A stretch of DNA of 64,000 bases from Bifidobacterium vespertilionis. GTDB taxonomy: Bacteria; Actinomycetota; Actinomycetes; Actinomycetales; Bifidobacteriaceae. Numbering within the stretch: the stretch's first letter is position 1; each line of letters starts with the position of its first letter. Location: positions 1 to 64,000 of the forward strand of contig NZ_RZNZ01000002.1 of the NCBI RefSeq assembly GCF_008698145.1. Direction: 5' to 3'. Both the position numbers and the translations under genes were made by a program. Under the pieces are notes generated by a model. That model had not been told where the DNA came from. It worked only from the letters and a program-made list of their open reading frames with translations, and made no database searches. Of the stretch, positions 46,288 through 55,133 are shown in pieces.

Positions 46288-47892
46288 GTGACCGAATCCA
46301 CCGTTGTGCTTGACCCCACCCATGCATCCTTCGCCCCCGGCGAAACCGTGTCGGATCTGGGCGTCACCCATTTCATCGGCATCGGCGGGGCCGGCATGAG
46401 CGTGCTCGCCGAAATGCTGCACGAGGAGGGCGTGGCCGTCGCCGGATCGGACCGCGAGGAAAGCGCCAAGACCGATCGTCTCAAGGAGCTCGGCATCGGC
46501 GTGCGCATCGGGCAGAAGGCGGAGAACGTCGCCGGCGCGCGCACCGTGGTCTTCTCCAGCGCCATCAAGCCGGACAATCCGGAGATCGTGGCCGCGGCCG
46601 CCGCGGGGGAGAGGATCGTGCATCGCAGCGACATCCTCGCCCTGCTGCTCAACGCCAAGCGCGGCGTGACCGTGGCCGGCGCGCACGGCAAGACCACCAC
46701 CAGCGCCCTGCTTTCCCATATTCTCGTCAACGCCGGCACTGGCGACCTCGCCGATCCGAGCTATGCGATCGGCGGCTCCATCCAGACCCCGGACGGCGGC
46801 GTCAAGGACGGCGGCCACGCGGGCCGCGGCGGCGTGCTCGTGGCCGAGGCCGACGAATCGGACGGCAGCTTCGAAAAGTACACGCCCGAAATCGCCATCA
46901 TCACCAACGCCGAGCCCGATCATCTGGACCATTACGGCGATGCCGCGCACTATCACGCCGCATTCGTGGAGCATGCCGGGCACGCACGCGGGCATGTGGT
47001 GATCTGCGGCGACGACGCCGGCGCGCTGGACGTGATCGCGCAGCTGCCCGACGACGTGGCCGCGCGCACGATCGTCTACACCACCGCGCCCGCCGATCTG
47101 CCCGCGGCGGTTTCCGGCCGCGTGGAGGCCGTCGTGGCGATCGACCACGAGCGCGAGGCGGCCGAATCCGGCGCCGAACGATTCTCCATCGCCATCCCCG
47201 CCGGTTTGCTGGACCGGGAGGCCCCGGCCAGCGCCCCGGCGCGCATTGTGCCCGTGTCGCTGGTCATCTCCGGCATCCACAACGCCCGCAACGCCACCGC
47301 CGCCATTCTTGCGGCCGCGTTGCTCGGCATGGATCCGGACGTGGCCGCCAAGGCCGCCGCGGACTTCCGTGGCGCCGCCCGCCGCTTCCAGATCCGCGGC
47401 GTGGTGGAGGGCGTGACCGTGGTGGACGATTATGCGCACCACCCCACCGAGATCGCCGCGCTGCTCGACGCCGCCCGCCGCCGCTACCCCGGCGCCACGC
47501 TGCGCGTGCTGTTCCAGCCGCACCTGTTCTCCCGCACCAAGTTCTTCGCGCGCGAGTTCGCCGAGGCCCTGTCCAAGGCCGACGATGTGATCGTCACCTG
47601 CATCTTCCCCGCCCGCGAGAAGGCCGAGGATTTCCCCGGCGTGGGCGGCCAGACCGTGGTGGATGCCGCCGCGGGCGTGGCGCACGATCCTCAGGACGAC
47701 TGGATCCACGCCGTGCCGGACATGTGCCAGGCCGCCAAGATGCTGTGCATGCGCGCGCATCGAGGCGATGTGCTGTTCACCGTGGGCGCCGGCGACGTGA
47801 CCCAGATGGCCACCGTGATGCTGCGCGTGCTCGAGGCGCACCGCGAAATGCATCAGATCCACGATTCCGCGTCCTCGGCGGAGCGGCAATGA
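46288..47892 (+). CDS. murC: UDP-N-acetylmuramate--L-alanine ligase
   Basis: Cytoplasmic ligase that adds L-Ala to UDP-MurNAc; 534 aa, somewhat longer than usual. The N-terminal motif is HFIGIGGAGMSVLAEMLHEEG, the P-loop VAGAHGKTTTSALLSH, then EADESDGSF, NAEPDHLDHYG, GIHNARNATAA and the C-terminal VVDDYAHHPTEI and FQPHLFSRTKFF. GTG 46288 has AAGGAG 9 nt upstream. The stop overlaps the ftsQ ATG (ATGA). Confidence 0.96.
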   Translation: MTESTVVLDPTHASFAPGETVSDLGVTHFIGIGGAGMSVLAEMLHEEGVAVAGSDREESAKTDRLKELGIGVRIGQKAENVAGARTVVFSSAIKPDNPEIVAAAAAGERIVHRSDILALLLNAKRGVTVAGAHGKTTTSALLSHILVNAGTGDLADPSYAIGGSIQTPDGGVKDGGHAGRGGVLVAEADESDGSFEKYTPEIAIITNAEPDHLDHYGDAAHYHAAFVEHAGHARGHVVICGDDAGALDVIAQLPDDVAARTIVYTTAPADLPAAVSGRVEAVVAIDHEREAAESGAERFSIAIPAGLLDREAPASAPARIVPVSLVISGIHNARNATAAILAAALLGMDPDVAAKAAADFRGAARRFQIRGVVEGVTVVDDYAHHPTEIAALLDAARRRYPGATLRVLFQPHLFSRTKFFAREFAEALSKADDVIVTCIFPAREKAEDFPGVGGQTVVDAAAGVAHDPQDDWIHAVPDMCQAAKMLCMRAHRGDVLFTVGAGDVTQMATVMLRVLEAHREMHQIHDSASSAERQ

Positions 47893-49265
47893 CCGGTCGC
47901 GTCGTCTCCTCCGGCTCCTCCGGGGAACCGCGCACGGCCAAATCGTCGGGGCGAGCTTCTTCCTCCTCCGGGGCTGCCGGAACTTCCAGAGCTCCCAAGG
48001 TTTCAGGTGTTTCCAAGGCTTCCGGGGCTTCCGGAACTCCGCGGTCATCCTCCGGCGCGGGGGTTTTCGGCGCTTCGGGATCCGGCGCCCCCTCCGGCAC
48101 GTTCAAGGCCGCGCGCAAGCGTTCCGCGATGGCCGCGCGCAACGCCGCCGCCACTGCGGGCCGCAGCGCTTCCGCATCGCGCGTGAAGCCCGGCAAGCCG
48201 GCCGCCCAGGGCAAGGTCTCGCAGACCAAGCGCCCGTTCCCGCGATTCCCCAAATTCCCCGGGGCCGTGGAGGAGCCGCATAGCACCGGAAACACCCCGC
48301 AATCCGGCCGTTCCGTGCAAACCGGACGTTCCATGCAATCCGGCCAACCCGCCCGCGTCGGCAGGGCCGTCGGATCGGCAGGGGCGCAGACCCCCGCGGC
48401 GCGTCCCACGCGATCCCAGCCGGGCGGATTCGTGGATGCGCGTCATCTGGGCACCGACCGCACGGTGGGCGAACGTCTGCGCGACGAGGGATCCGGCCCA
48501 TTCCGCCGGCCCAAGGTGATCGGCTTCACCGCCCGCGCCAAGGAGGAACGCAAGGCCCGAACCCTGTCCATCCTCATCCGCGTAGGGCTGGCTCTGGCCG
48601 TTGTGGCCGTGGTTTCCGGCCTGACGTGGCTGCTGTTCTTCTCCCCGGTGCTCAAGCTGCAGGCCGGTCAGATCCGCGTCGAGGGTGCGAACGAATGGGT
48701 CACCGAGGAGCAGGTCTCCCAGATCGCCGCCAAACAGGCGGACAAGTCGTTGCTCGTCGTCTCCACCGGGTCGATTGCCTCGGAGCTCAAGGCCATGCCC
48801 GGCGTCACCACCGCCGATGTGGCCAAGCAGTGGCCGCACGGCCTGTCCATCACCGTGGCCGCCCAGAAGCCCGCCGCCGTGCTCAAATCGGCCGACGGGT
48901 CGATGACGGCCGTGGACAGCCAGGCGCGCGTGCTCAACGCCGTGGGCGCCTCCGTGGCCGGCATCCCGGTGATCGACGTGGATGATGTGGACAGCGGTCT
49001 GCAGAACCGTGCCGTGCAGCAGGCGCTGCAGATCCTGGCCTCCCTGCCCGAATCGATGCGCCAGCGCACCACGTCGGTGACCGCCAAGACGCAGGACTCG
49101 GTCACCACCGTGCTGGATGGCGGCAACTACACGATCGTGTGGGGCGACGCCTCGCAGTTGGAGCTCAAGAAGGCCGAGGTGGACAAGATCATCAACGATC
49201 CGGCCGTGATCGGCGACAAGCACCAGGTCAACGTCAGTTCGCCCAAGAAGCCGATCATCAAGTAG
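47889..49265 (+). CDS. ftsQ: Cell division protein FtsQ/DivIB
   Basis: A bitopic divisome protein of 458 aa. The first ~226 residues form an unusually long Ser/Gly/Ala/Arg-rich cytoplasmic region. One helix (LSILIRVGLALAVVAVVSGL, from ~226) is followed by the POTRA domain (LQAGQIRVEGANEWVTEEQVSQIAAKQADKSLLVVSTGSIASELKAMPGVTTADVAKQWPHGLSITV) and the beta domain. The ATG overlaps the murC stop by 4 nt. The cluster ends here: dtd follows on the opposite strand, and no ftsA, ftsZ or sepF is present. Confidence 0.92.
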   Translation: MTGRVVSSGSSGEPRTAKSSGRASSSSGAAGTSRAPKVSGVSKASGASGTPRSSSGAGVFGASGSGAPSGTFKAARKRSAMAARNAAATAGRSASASRVKPGKPAAQGKVSQTKRPFPRFPKFPGAVEEPHSTGNTPQSGRSVQTGRSMQSGQPARVGRAVGSAGAQTPAARPTRSQPGGFVDARHLGTDRTVGERLRDEGSGPFRRPKVIGFTARAKEERKARTLSILIRVGLALAVVAVVSGLTWLLFFSPVLKLQAGQIRVEGANEWVTEEQVSQIAAKQADKSLLVVSTGSIASELKAMPGVTTADVAKQWPHGLSITVAAQKPAAVLKSADGSMTAVDSQARVLNAVGASVAGIPVIDVDDVDSGLQNRAVQQALQILASLPESMRQRTTSVTAKTQDSVTTVLDGGNYTIVWGDASQLELKKAEVDKIINDPAVIGDKHQVNVSSPKKPIIK

Positions 49266-49282
49266 CCGGGCGTGGGGTGCGC

Positions 49283-49768
49283 CTACGCTTTGCGCATCAG
49301 CTCGTCGGTGTCCATCACGATCGTCACGGGCCCGTCGTTGACCAGCCCCACGCGCATATGCGCGCCGAAACGCCCCTCGCGCACCGGTATGCCGCCCGAC
49401 CGCAGCGCCTCGTTGAACTTGATCCACACGATGTCCGCGTGATCGGGCTTGCCGGCCTTCACGAAGCTCGGCCGGTTGCCCTTGCGCACGTCGGCGAACA
49501 GCGTGAACTGCGAGATGGACAGGATTTCCCCGCCCACGTCCTGGATCGACTGGTTCATCTTGCCCTGCGCGTCCTCGAACACCCGCAGGTTCAGGATCTT
49601 GTGCGCCAGCCATGCGATCTCGTCGTCGCCGTCCGAATCCTGCACGCCCACCAGCAGCACATATCCCAGGCCGATCTGCTGGGGTTCGAAGGTGGGGTCG
49701 ATCTCGCCGCTGGCCTCGTCGACCACATCGACGCTCGCCTGACTCACACGCTGCAATACGATTCTCAT
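49283..49768 (-). CDS. dtd: D-aminoacyl-tRNA deacylase
   Basis: Removes D-amino acids (and glycine from tRNA-Ala) from mischarged tRNAs; 161 aa. Family motifs are MRIVLQRVSQASV at the start, the active-site SISQFTLFADVRKGNRPSF, and FGAHMRVGLVNDGPVTI, which carries the Gly-x-x-x-x-x-N-x-GPVT cross-subunit region (the usual MQV is MRV). An internal stretch (DEASGEIDPTFEPQQIG) is longer than in E. coli Dtd. TACAGT lies 7 nt before ATG 49768. Confidence 0.95.
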   Translation of the reverse strand: MRIVLQRVSQASVDVVDEASGEIDPTFEPQQIGLGYVLLVGVQDSDGDDEIAWLAHKILNLRVFEDAQGKMNQSIQDVGGEILSISQFTLFADVRKGNRPSFVKAGKPDHADIVWIKFNEALRSGGIPVREGRFGAHMRVGLVNDGPVTIVMDTDELMRKA

Positions 49769-49775
49769 GCGTTCC

Positions 49776-49781
49776 ACTGTA
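49776..49781 (-). promoter_or_regulatory. -10 hexamer of dtd, predicted leaderless
   Basis: Minus-strand TACAGT-GGAACGC-ATG is almost identical to the dnaE start block (TACAGT-GGAACCC-ATG). Confidence 0.6.
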
Positions 49782-49860
49782 GCCGATCGGACGGGCGGGG
49801 CGGCTGGGCTGCTCAACCGGGCCGGGCGATCGGACGGGGCGGGCGATCGGGCTGCCTAAC

Positions 49861-49912
49861 CGGAGGCATTGGTCGGAGGCGTGGGTCGGAGGCGTGGGGC
49901 GGAGGCATTGGC
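49861..49912. repeat. Four tandem 13-bp units
   Basis: CGGAGGCATTGGT, CGGAGGCGTGGGT, CGGAGGCGTGGGG and CGGAGGCATTGGC run head to tail upstream of dtd, next to the compound repeat element. Confidence 0.75.
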
Positions 49913-49929
49913 CGGTCCGCCTGTGCCGT

Positions 49930-50396
49930 GACGCGGGGTGTGACTGGGCGTGTGACGCGGGGTGTGACCCGGCGTGCGTTGTGACCCGGCGTGTGACATG
50001 GTGTGGACGCACCCGGTCACGGGGCATCAAAAACGTTGAAATAAAGCCATTTTAAAACCCCTGTGACCGGGAATGGGCACACCCGGTCACACCCCGCGTC
50101 ACAACGCACGCCATGTCACGCCCCCGATCGCGCCCGGCCCCGCCTGCCCACTCCCGACTGCCCACACCCGATCGCGCCCGGCCCCGCCTGCCCACTCCCG
50201 GCCACGTCCGGCCGCAAACTGGGCAAATCGGGATCATCGCAACGCAAACTGGGCAAACCAGGACGTTCGATTTGCAAACTGGGCAGAACGGAACATCTGG
50301 AGGCCGATTTTGGCGTCCAGACGACCAGATCTGCCCAGTTCACAAAACAACAGTCCCGATCTGCCCAGTCTGCGACACAACAGGGGGCACAAACAT
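49930..50396. repeat. Compound mirrored repeat element, copy A
   Basis: Module 1 (~49930-50112) has GTGAC recurring mostly at 12-bp steps on the left and GTCAC on the right around an AT-rich centre (CGTTGAAATAAAGCC). Module 2 (50214-50370) has AAACTGGGCA three times at 30-bp steps (50216, 50246, 50276), then two inverted copies (CTGCCCAGT at 50331 and 50361). The whole is near-identical to the reverse complement of 58595-59012. No gene is supported between 49769 and 50566. Confidence 0.85.
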
Positions 50397-50566
50397 TACA
50401 ACCGGACAGAACCCGAAACCATCCCCCCACGATGTGGAAACGGGGGATCCAAAAGCCGGGCCGCATTCGCCCCGTGGCGTCCTCATCCGTATGCTTGACC
50501 GGGCCAATTGAACAAGTACGTAGTCAAGATTGAATCTACGATGCTATTGCCAAGGAAAGGAATCCG

Positions 50567-50908
50567 ATGAAGAAAACCATCAGCGCGATGCTGGGCGCGG
50601 CCATGCTCATTGCCCTGGGATCCTGCGGCGCCGGCGAGCCTGCGGAGCAGAAGAGCGAGGCGGCGCAGCCCACGCTCTCCTCCATCACCGTCAACTACAC
50701 CGGCTCCACCGATCCGGACACCACGATCAGCGATCTGAGCAACATGGAGGTGACCGGCCAGTACAGCGACGGCGCGACGAAGACCCCGGAGGGATGCGAG
50801 CTGCTGAGCCCGGTGACGCTGAAGCCCGGCACCACCTATCTGGTGACCGTGGTGTGCGGCAGCGTGACCGGCGACACGACCGTGACCGGCAGCGGCGAGG
50901 CGCAGTGA
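50567..50908 (+). CDS. Small lipoprotein
   Basis: A 113-aa exported lipoprotein of unknown function. The signal peptide MKKTISAMLGAAMLIALGSCG has a lipobox (LGSC) with lipidation at Cys20. The mature part (~93 aa) is Thr/Ser-rich with beta-strand patterning (LSSITVNYTGSTDPDTT; GATKTPEGCELLSPVTLKPGTTYLVTVVC) that recalls a bacterial Ig-like fold with one disulphide. AAGGAAAGGA precedes the ATG. It is monocistronic and faces the convergent ssrA gene. Confidence 0.82.
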   Translation: MKKTISAMLGAAMLIALGSCGAGEPAEQKSEAAQPTLSSITVNYTGSTDPDTTISDLSNMEVTGQYSDGATKTPEGCELLSPVTLKPGTTYLVTVVCGSVTGDTTVTGSGEAQ

Positions 50909-51031
50909 TGCGGAGTCGGTGACGGCGGGCATTTGGCGGGCCGGTGGCGATAGTACGGCGGCCCGCCGCGCGATGCCCAAGGTGTGCGCAATATGACGCT
51001 CAATAGCGCGCAATATGCGCGGAATATGAAA

Positions 51032-51073
51032 GAGGGCTTGGAATCGTTGGTTTTTCAACGTTTCCAAGCCCTC
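51032..51073 (-). terminator. Terminator of ssrA
   Basis: A 12-bp outer stem (GAGGGCTTGGAA / TTCCAAGCCCTC) and an inner CGTTG/CAACG stem. On the minus strand the hairpin is followed by TTTCAT. It lies just beyond the tmRNA 3' end and may also stop the lipoprotein transcript. Confidence 0.75.
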
Positions 51074-51082
51074 TGGCTTTGT

Positions 51083-51475
51083 GGAGCTGCGGGGAATTGA
51101 ACCCCGGTCCGATGACCGAACCCTCAGTCTTCTACGTGCGTAGTCTGCTGGCCGTATGGCATTTTTTCTGCCCCCATCTGTGTCGCAGACAACCGATGGC
51201 GGGCATATCCACAGTTAAAGTCCCGACGTCGCCCTGCGGCCCGGCGACATCAGCAAGTCTTCTAAACGACGCTCAGCTTCTCCCCGAAGACATGAGAGAG
51301 TGAACGGAGCGGCTGCTCACTGGTTAATCCTGGCGCGAAGCTCAGGCAGCGAGAGCGAACTCAGTGCGGTTAGATTTAGCACTTATTCTTTTGCAGGGGA
51401 CATCCACGAGCGGACCCTGCGTTCTCGGCACGCTTCCCTGCGACGAACAGGTCACCGTCGAAACCGATCAGCCCC
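51083..51475 (-). ncRNA. ssrA: Transfer-messenger RNA (tmRNA)
   Basis: Rescues stalled ribosomes by trans-translation. The 5' end (GGGGCTGATCGGTTTCGAC) and the 3' tRNA-like part (GGACCGGGGTTCAATTCCCC, then GCAGCTCCA) pair as an acceptor stem with the T-arm intact. The CCA end is not encoded in full. The tag ORF (51380 down to 51342) reads AKSNRTEFALAA followed by TGA, the Bifidobacterium tag. One-piece form, about 393 nt; the exact 3' end is accurate to a few bases. Confidence 0.96.
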
Positions 51476-51605
51476 AATCTTGAATTATCAAGCTTCCGAC
51501 CATTTCCGTATGGATCCGGACGGACATTTCAATTTACCACAGTTGATACAACAAATCAAATCGGACGATTATTCCCAAGGCCTTCCCATCGTCCCCTCGG
51601 GCGGG

Positions 51606-51611
51606 TAGGTT
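51606..51611 (+). promoter_or_regulatory. -10 hexamer of proS, predicted leaderless
   Basis: TAGGTT-GGAACCC-ATG places the hexamer 7 nt before the proS start codon, with no Shine-Dalgarno sequence. Confidence 0.55.
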
Positions 51612-51618
51612 GGAACCC

Positions 51619-53439
51619 ATGAGTTCCAAAGCATTACGAATGTCCACCATGTTCCTGCGCACTCTGCGCGAGGACCCCGCGGACGCGGACGTCGATTCGG
51701 CCAAGCTGCTCCAGCGCGCCGGCTACATCCGCAAGGCCGCGCCCGGCATCTGGACCTGGCTGCCGCTGGGCCTGAGCGTCCTCAACAAGATCGAGGCGAT
51801 CATCCGCGAGGAGATCAACGGCATCGGCGCCCAGGAGGTCCACTTCCCGGCCCTGCTGCCGCGCGAGCCCTACGAGGCCACCCACCGCTGGGAGGAGTAT
51901 GGCGACAACATCTTCCGTCTCAAGGACCGCCACCAGGCCGACTACCTGCTCGCGCCCACCCATGAGGAGATGTTCACCCTGCTGGTCAAGGACATGTACT
52001 CGTCCTACAAGGACCTGCCCGTCACCCTGTACCAGATCCAGACCAAGTACCGCGACGAGTTCCGCCCGCGCGCCGGCCTGATCCGCGGCCGCGAGTTCAT
52101 CATGAAGGACGCCTACTCCTTCACCATCGACGAGGAGGGCATGCGCAAGGCGTACCACGACGAGCGCGGCGCCTACGAGCGCATCTTCCAGCGCCTCGAC
52201 CTCAAGTACGTGCCGGTGTTCGCCATGTCCGGCCCCATGGGCGGCTCCGCCTCCGAGGAGTTCCTGGCCCCCATGGCCATCGGTGAGGACACCTTCGCAC
52301 TGGCCCCTTCCGGCAAGGCGTGGAACGTCGAGGCCCTGACCACTCCGGAACTGCCCGAGATCGACAGCTCGAACACCCCCGCCGCCTCCAAGCGCCCCAC
52401 CCCGGACGCCAAGAGCATCGAGAACATGATCGCGCGCGCCAATGCGGACAACCCGCGTGCGGACGGCCGCGAGTGGCAGGCTTCGGACATCCTCAAGAAC
52501 GTGGTCATCACCGTCAAGCACCCCGAGGACGCGGACCACGACGAGCCGTGGCGCGAGGTCATCGTGGTGGGCGTGCCCGGCGACCGCACGGTGGACATGA
52601 AGCGTCTGGAGGCTCAGTTCGCGCCGGCCGAGCTTGAGGAGGCCACCGAGGAGGACCTCAAGAAGCATCCCGAGCTGGTCCCCGGCTACATCGGTCCGAT
52701 GGTCCTCGGACCGCAGGCCAAGGCCGCCGGCGTGGAGGAGCCCGTGCGCTACTTCGTGGACGCGCATGTGGTCAAGGGCTCCGCATGGTTCACCGGCGCC
52801 GACGAGAACGAGGTCGACTACTACGATCTGGTCTACGGCCGCGATTTTGAGGCGGATGGCCGCGTGGAGGCCGTCGAGGTCCGTCACGGCGACATGAGCC
52901 CGGACGGCTCCGGCCCGCTCAGCTTCGAGCGCGGCGTGGAGATCGGCCAGGTCTTCCAGCTGGGTCTCAAGTACTCCAACGCGCTGGACCTCAAGGTGCT
53001 CGACCAGAACGGCAAGACCGTCCCGGTGTGGATGGGCTGCTATGGCATCGGCGTCTCCCGCGTGCTCGCCTGCATCGCCGAGACCCATCATGACGACGCC
53101 GGTCTGGCGTGGCCCGCGGTCATCGCCCCGGCCCAGGTGCATGTGGTGGCCACCGGCAAGGATCAGGCCGCCTTCGACGCCGCCGAGAAGCTGGTGGACG
53201 AGCTGGAGGAGCGCGGCATCGAGGTCATCTACGACGACCGTCCGAAGGTCTCCCCGGGCGTGAAGTTCAAGGATGCCGAGCTGATCGGCGTGCCGCTGAT
53301 CGCCGTCGCCGGCCGCGACACCGTGAACAACGGCACCATCGAGATCCGCAACCGCGACGGTTCGGACAAGGTCGCTGTGGCGGCGGCTGACGCCGCCGCC
53401 ACGCTGGCGGACCGCCTCGCGGCCCTGCTGCAGCGCTGA
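51619..53439 (+). CDS. proS: Prolyl-tRNA synthetase, bacterial type
   Basis: Class II aminoacyl-tRNA synthetase, 606 aa, with the bacterial architecture. Motif 1 and 2 regions ([47 protein letters not shown]) are followed by the inserted editing domain (INS, ~residues 220-400). Motif 3 is in [19 protein letters not shown]. The C-terminal anticodon-binding domain starts at ~500. ATG 51619 is chosen from the TAGGTT block 7 nt upstream; an in-frame start at 51610 is less likely. Confidence 0.96.
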   Translation: MSSKALRMSTMFLRTLREDPADADVDSAKLLQRAGYIRKAAPGIWTWLPLGLSVLNKIEAIIREEINGIGAQEVHFPALLPREPYEATHRWEEYGDNIFRLKDRHQADYLLAPTHEEMFTLLVKDMYSSYKDLPVTLYQIQTKYRDEFRPRAGLIRGREFIMKDAYSFTIDEEGMRKAYHDERGAYERIFQRLDLKYVPVFAMSGPMGGSASEEFLAPMAIGEDTFALAPSGKAWNVEALTTPELPEIDSSNTPAASKRPTPDAKSIENMIARANADNPRADGREWQASDILKNVVITVKHPEDADHDEPWREVIVVGVPGDRTVDMKRLEAQFAPAELEEATEEDLKKHPELVPGYIGPMVLGPQAKAAGVEEPVRYFVDAHVVKGSAWFTGADENEVDYYDLVYGRDFEADGRVEAVEVRHGDMSPDGSGPLSFERGVEIGQVFQLGLKYSNALDLKVLDQNGKTVPVWMGCYGIGVSRVLACIAETHHDDAGLAWPAVIAPAQVHVVATGKDQAAFDAAEKLVDELEERGIEVIYDDRPKVSPGVKFKDAELIGVPLIAVAGRDTVNNGTIEIRNRDGSDKVAVAAADAAATLADRLAALLQR

Positions 53440-53466
53440 ACGAAGAGCTGAAAGCGTCGATAGCGC

Positions 53467-53505
53467 AACAGGCCCGCCCGGAAAAACCGGGCGGGCCTGT
53501 TTCAT
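53467..53505 (+). terminator. Intrinsic terminator of proS
   Basis: A perfect 15-bp stem (AACAGGCCCGCCCGG / CCGGGCGGGCCTGTT) with an AAAAA loop follows the proS stop by 27 nt and runs into a short T stretch. Confidence 0.9.
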
Positions 53506-53588
53506 GTCCTTTTTCATGTTCGCACGGTCTATGGAACGAGGTGCGGTTGATGGGTGCGGCTGGGTATCGGGCGGTTTCTGCGTGGTAT

Positions 53589-53785
53589 CTGCATAATCAG
53601 GGGTACTTTTGCCCTTTTGCAGACACCTATCTGCATAATCGGGGTGATCGACGCGGCCGCTTCGGCCGATGAGCGCCGAATTGAAACGTTTGAATTAGTT
53701 TGTTCGGCATCGGGGATGAGGATGACCGTCCCTGATTATGCAGATAGGTGTCTGCAAAAATCGAAATGTACCCCTGATTATGCAG
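53589..53785. repeat. Mirrored repeat element, CTGCATAATCAGGGG core with 42-bp step
   Basis: CTGCATAATCAGGGG at 53589 and CTGCATAATCGGGG at 53631 are mirrored by CCCTGATTATGCAG ending at 53743 and CCCCTGATTATGCAG ending at 53785. Each pair is exactly 42 bp apart. TGCAGACACCTAT is also shared between arms. It lies between the convergent genes proS and the DUF559 gene, and the last copy overlaps the stop codon of the latter. Confidence 0.85.
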
Positions 53786-54725
53786 TTGTGGCCCATGGTG
53801 CCCTCCACAGGTGACGGGGCACGACATCCCAAAGAGGTTTGCGGGTTCTTCTTCGTCCGTCGCAGATCTGACGAACGGTCATTCTCGGGCGCAGGGGTAC
53901 CGGGACGCCGAGCACGGCCTCGCATTTCGTCGCGATGCGTTGTGCCAGTCGTTCCTCACCCTCCTCGCTGCGCAGATCCACCACCGTGACTTTGATGTAA
54001 ATCCATCCCAGATCTTCCAACTCCTCCCGCCGTTGGTCGTCGCGCAATACCTGATCCCCACTGAATCGATGGTAGTTCCCGTCATATTCAATGGCTATGC
54101 GGAGCTCCGGATAAGCATTGTCCAGAAAGATAATTCGGCCATTGGGCAGCCGAACCGGATGATTCACCACCGGTTCGGGCAGGCCGTACATCATCGGGAC
54201 CAATCGCGTGCGCGTCTCCTGGGAGGAGTCGGTGCCTTCCTGCATCAGCGCGAGCGCCCGGTGGCAATTGCGAATGCCGTGGAAATGATCGGCTCGCCCA
54301 AGATAGGCATGAAAGTCCTCCAAGGAGGCGCGGGTCAGCCGCCTGTCCCGACGCATCAGGGATTCTCCCAGCACGATGAGTTCCTTGAGAGTCAGTATGC
54401 CGGCATAGTGCGCCCATGTGCACACGGGCGTGGTGCACAGCACGGTCCTTCCGATGGGTGCCGCTTCTATTGGACCCGTCCATGACAGGAAACGCACGCC
54501 TTTGATCCGGCCCTTGCCGTTCTGATCCGCCACCACCACATCCATGTCGGTGCGGCGACGTTCGGCCTCGGGCTCGATGGGCTTCTCCACGGCGAGCAGC
54601 TCCAAGGCGTCGGACCTTGCGAAGACCAGCGGATGCTTGGTGCGGCGCTGCAGGGCGTCGCATGCCTCGAAACGACGGCGCTTCAGATCGGTGAGTGCTT
54701 CCAGTGAGTATGATTCGGTGCTCAT
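53778..54725 (-). CDS. Protein with C-terminal DUF559-type endonuclease domain
   Basis: A 315-aa cytoplasmic protein. The N-terminal ~170 residues resemble the AbiEi-like/winged-helix part of many actinobacterial proteins (LVFARSDALELLAVEKP; TTPVCTWAHYAGILTLKELIVLGESLMRR). The C-terminal part has a PD-(D/E)XK-like vsr/DUF559 fold (DNAYPELRIAIEYDGNYHR, then RREELEDLGWIYIKVTVVDL). Such genes are common in actinobacteria and have no settled role. TAGCGT lies 7 nt before ATG 54725. The stop codon and last codons lie in the adjacent mirrored repeat, so the C-terminus may have been altered by it. Confidence 0.75.
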   Translation of the reverse strand: MSTESYSLEALTDLKRRRFEACDALQRRTKHPLVFARSDALELLAVEKPIEPEAERRRTDMDVVVADQNGKGRIKGVRFLSWTGPIEAAPIGRTVLCTTPVCTWAHYAGILTLKELIVLGESLMRRDRRLTRASLEDFHAYLGRADHFHGIRNCHRALALMQEGTDSSQETRTRLVPMMYGLPEPVVNHPVRLPNGRIIFLDNAYPELRIAIEYDGNYHRFSGDQVLRDDQRREELEDLGWIYIKVTVVDLRSEEGEERLAQRIATKCEAVLGVPVPLRPRMTVRQICDGRRRTRKPLWDVVPRHLWRAPWATTA

Positions 54726-54732
54726 GCCTTCG

Positions 54733-54738
54733 ACGCTA
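54733..54738 (-). promoter_or_regulatory. -10 hexamer of the DUF559 gene, predicted leaderless
   Basis: Minus-strand TAGCGT-CGAAGGC-ATG has the same 7-nt spacing as the other predicted leaderless starts. Confidence 0.45.
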
Positions 54739-54804
54739 TCCGGTTCTTCCATCCGGCGAAAGCCCGAACCGTCCCGCGGTGCACAAGTGGATATCTCGTG
54801 TCGC

Positions 54805-54855
54805 TGTGGATGAATGTGGCCCGAAATGGCGGGGTTATGCAGGGGCTTATCCACA
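54805..54855. promoter_or_regulatory. DnaA-box-like sites upstream of ssb
   Basis: TTATCCACA at 54847-54855 is a perfect DnaA box, and TGTGGATGA at 54805-54813 is a one-mismatch inverted copy. They lie in the 408-nt divergent gap before ssb. I see nothing else defined in that gap apart from TATAAC near 55096, a possible ssb -10. No dnaA or AT-rich unwinding region is nearby, so this is not called an origin. Confidence 0.4.
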
Positions 54856-55133
54856 CAACGCGCTACGACACGCGCGAAACCATGGCTTGGGGGGACACAT
54901 TCGCGCACATCGGCCCGCGCGGCTTGAGGGCGGCGGCACCGATGGGGCACAGTGGGCATCACCGCTCAGGACGCGGCGCCGGACGGCACGGCGGGGAAAG
55001 GACCATCTCAGTCATCCCTCACTCTTCCCCATGCGTGTCCCTGCTGAGACGCCGCGGCCCGAAGCGGGCCAATGTCATCCCGGCCAAGACCGGGACCCTA
55101 TAACCGCAAACAGCCACAAGGAAAGGAACCAAC

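Noticed and set aside
49930..50396. CRISPR-like array from regularly spaced ACTGGGCA and GTGAC motifs
   Set aside because: The motifs are short, the segments between them are themselves repeated and conserved between copies, and half of the motifs are inverted. No cas genes are present.
50063..50533. Long open frames over the compound repeat copy A
   Set aside because: Several frames on both strands are open because of the repeated GC-rich units; the translations are repetitive and lack start signals.
54805..54855. Replication origin
   Set aside because: Only one perfect and one near DnaA box are present, with no dnaA/dnaN neighbours or AT-rich unwinding region.
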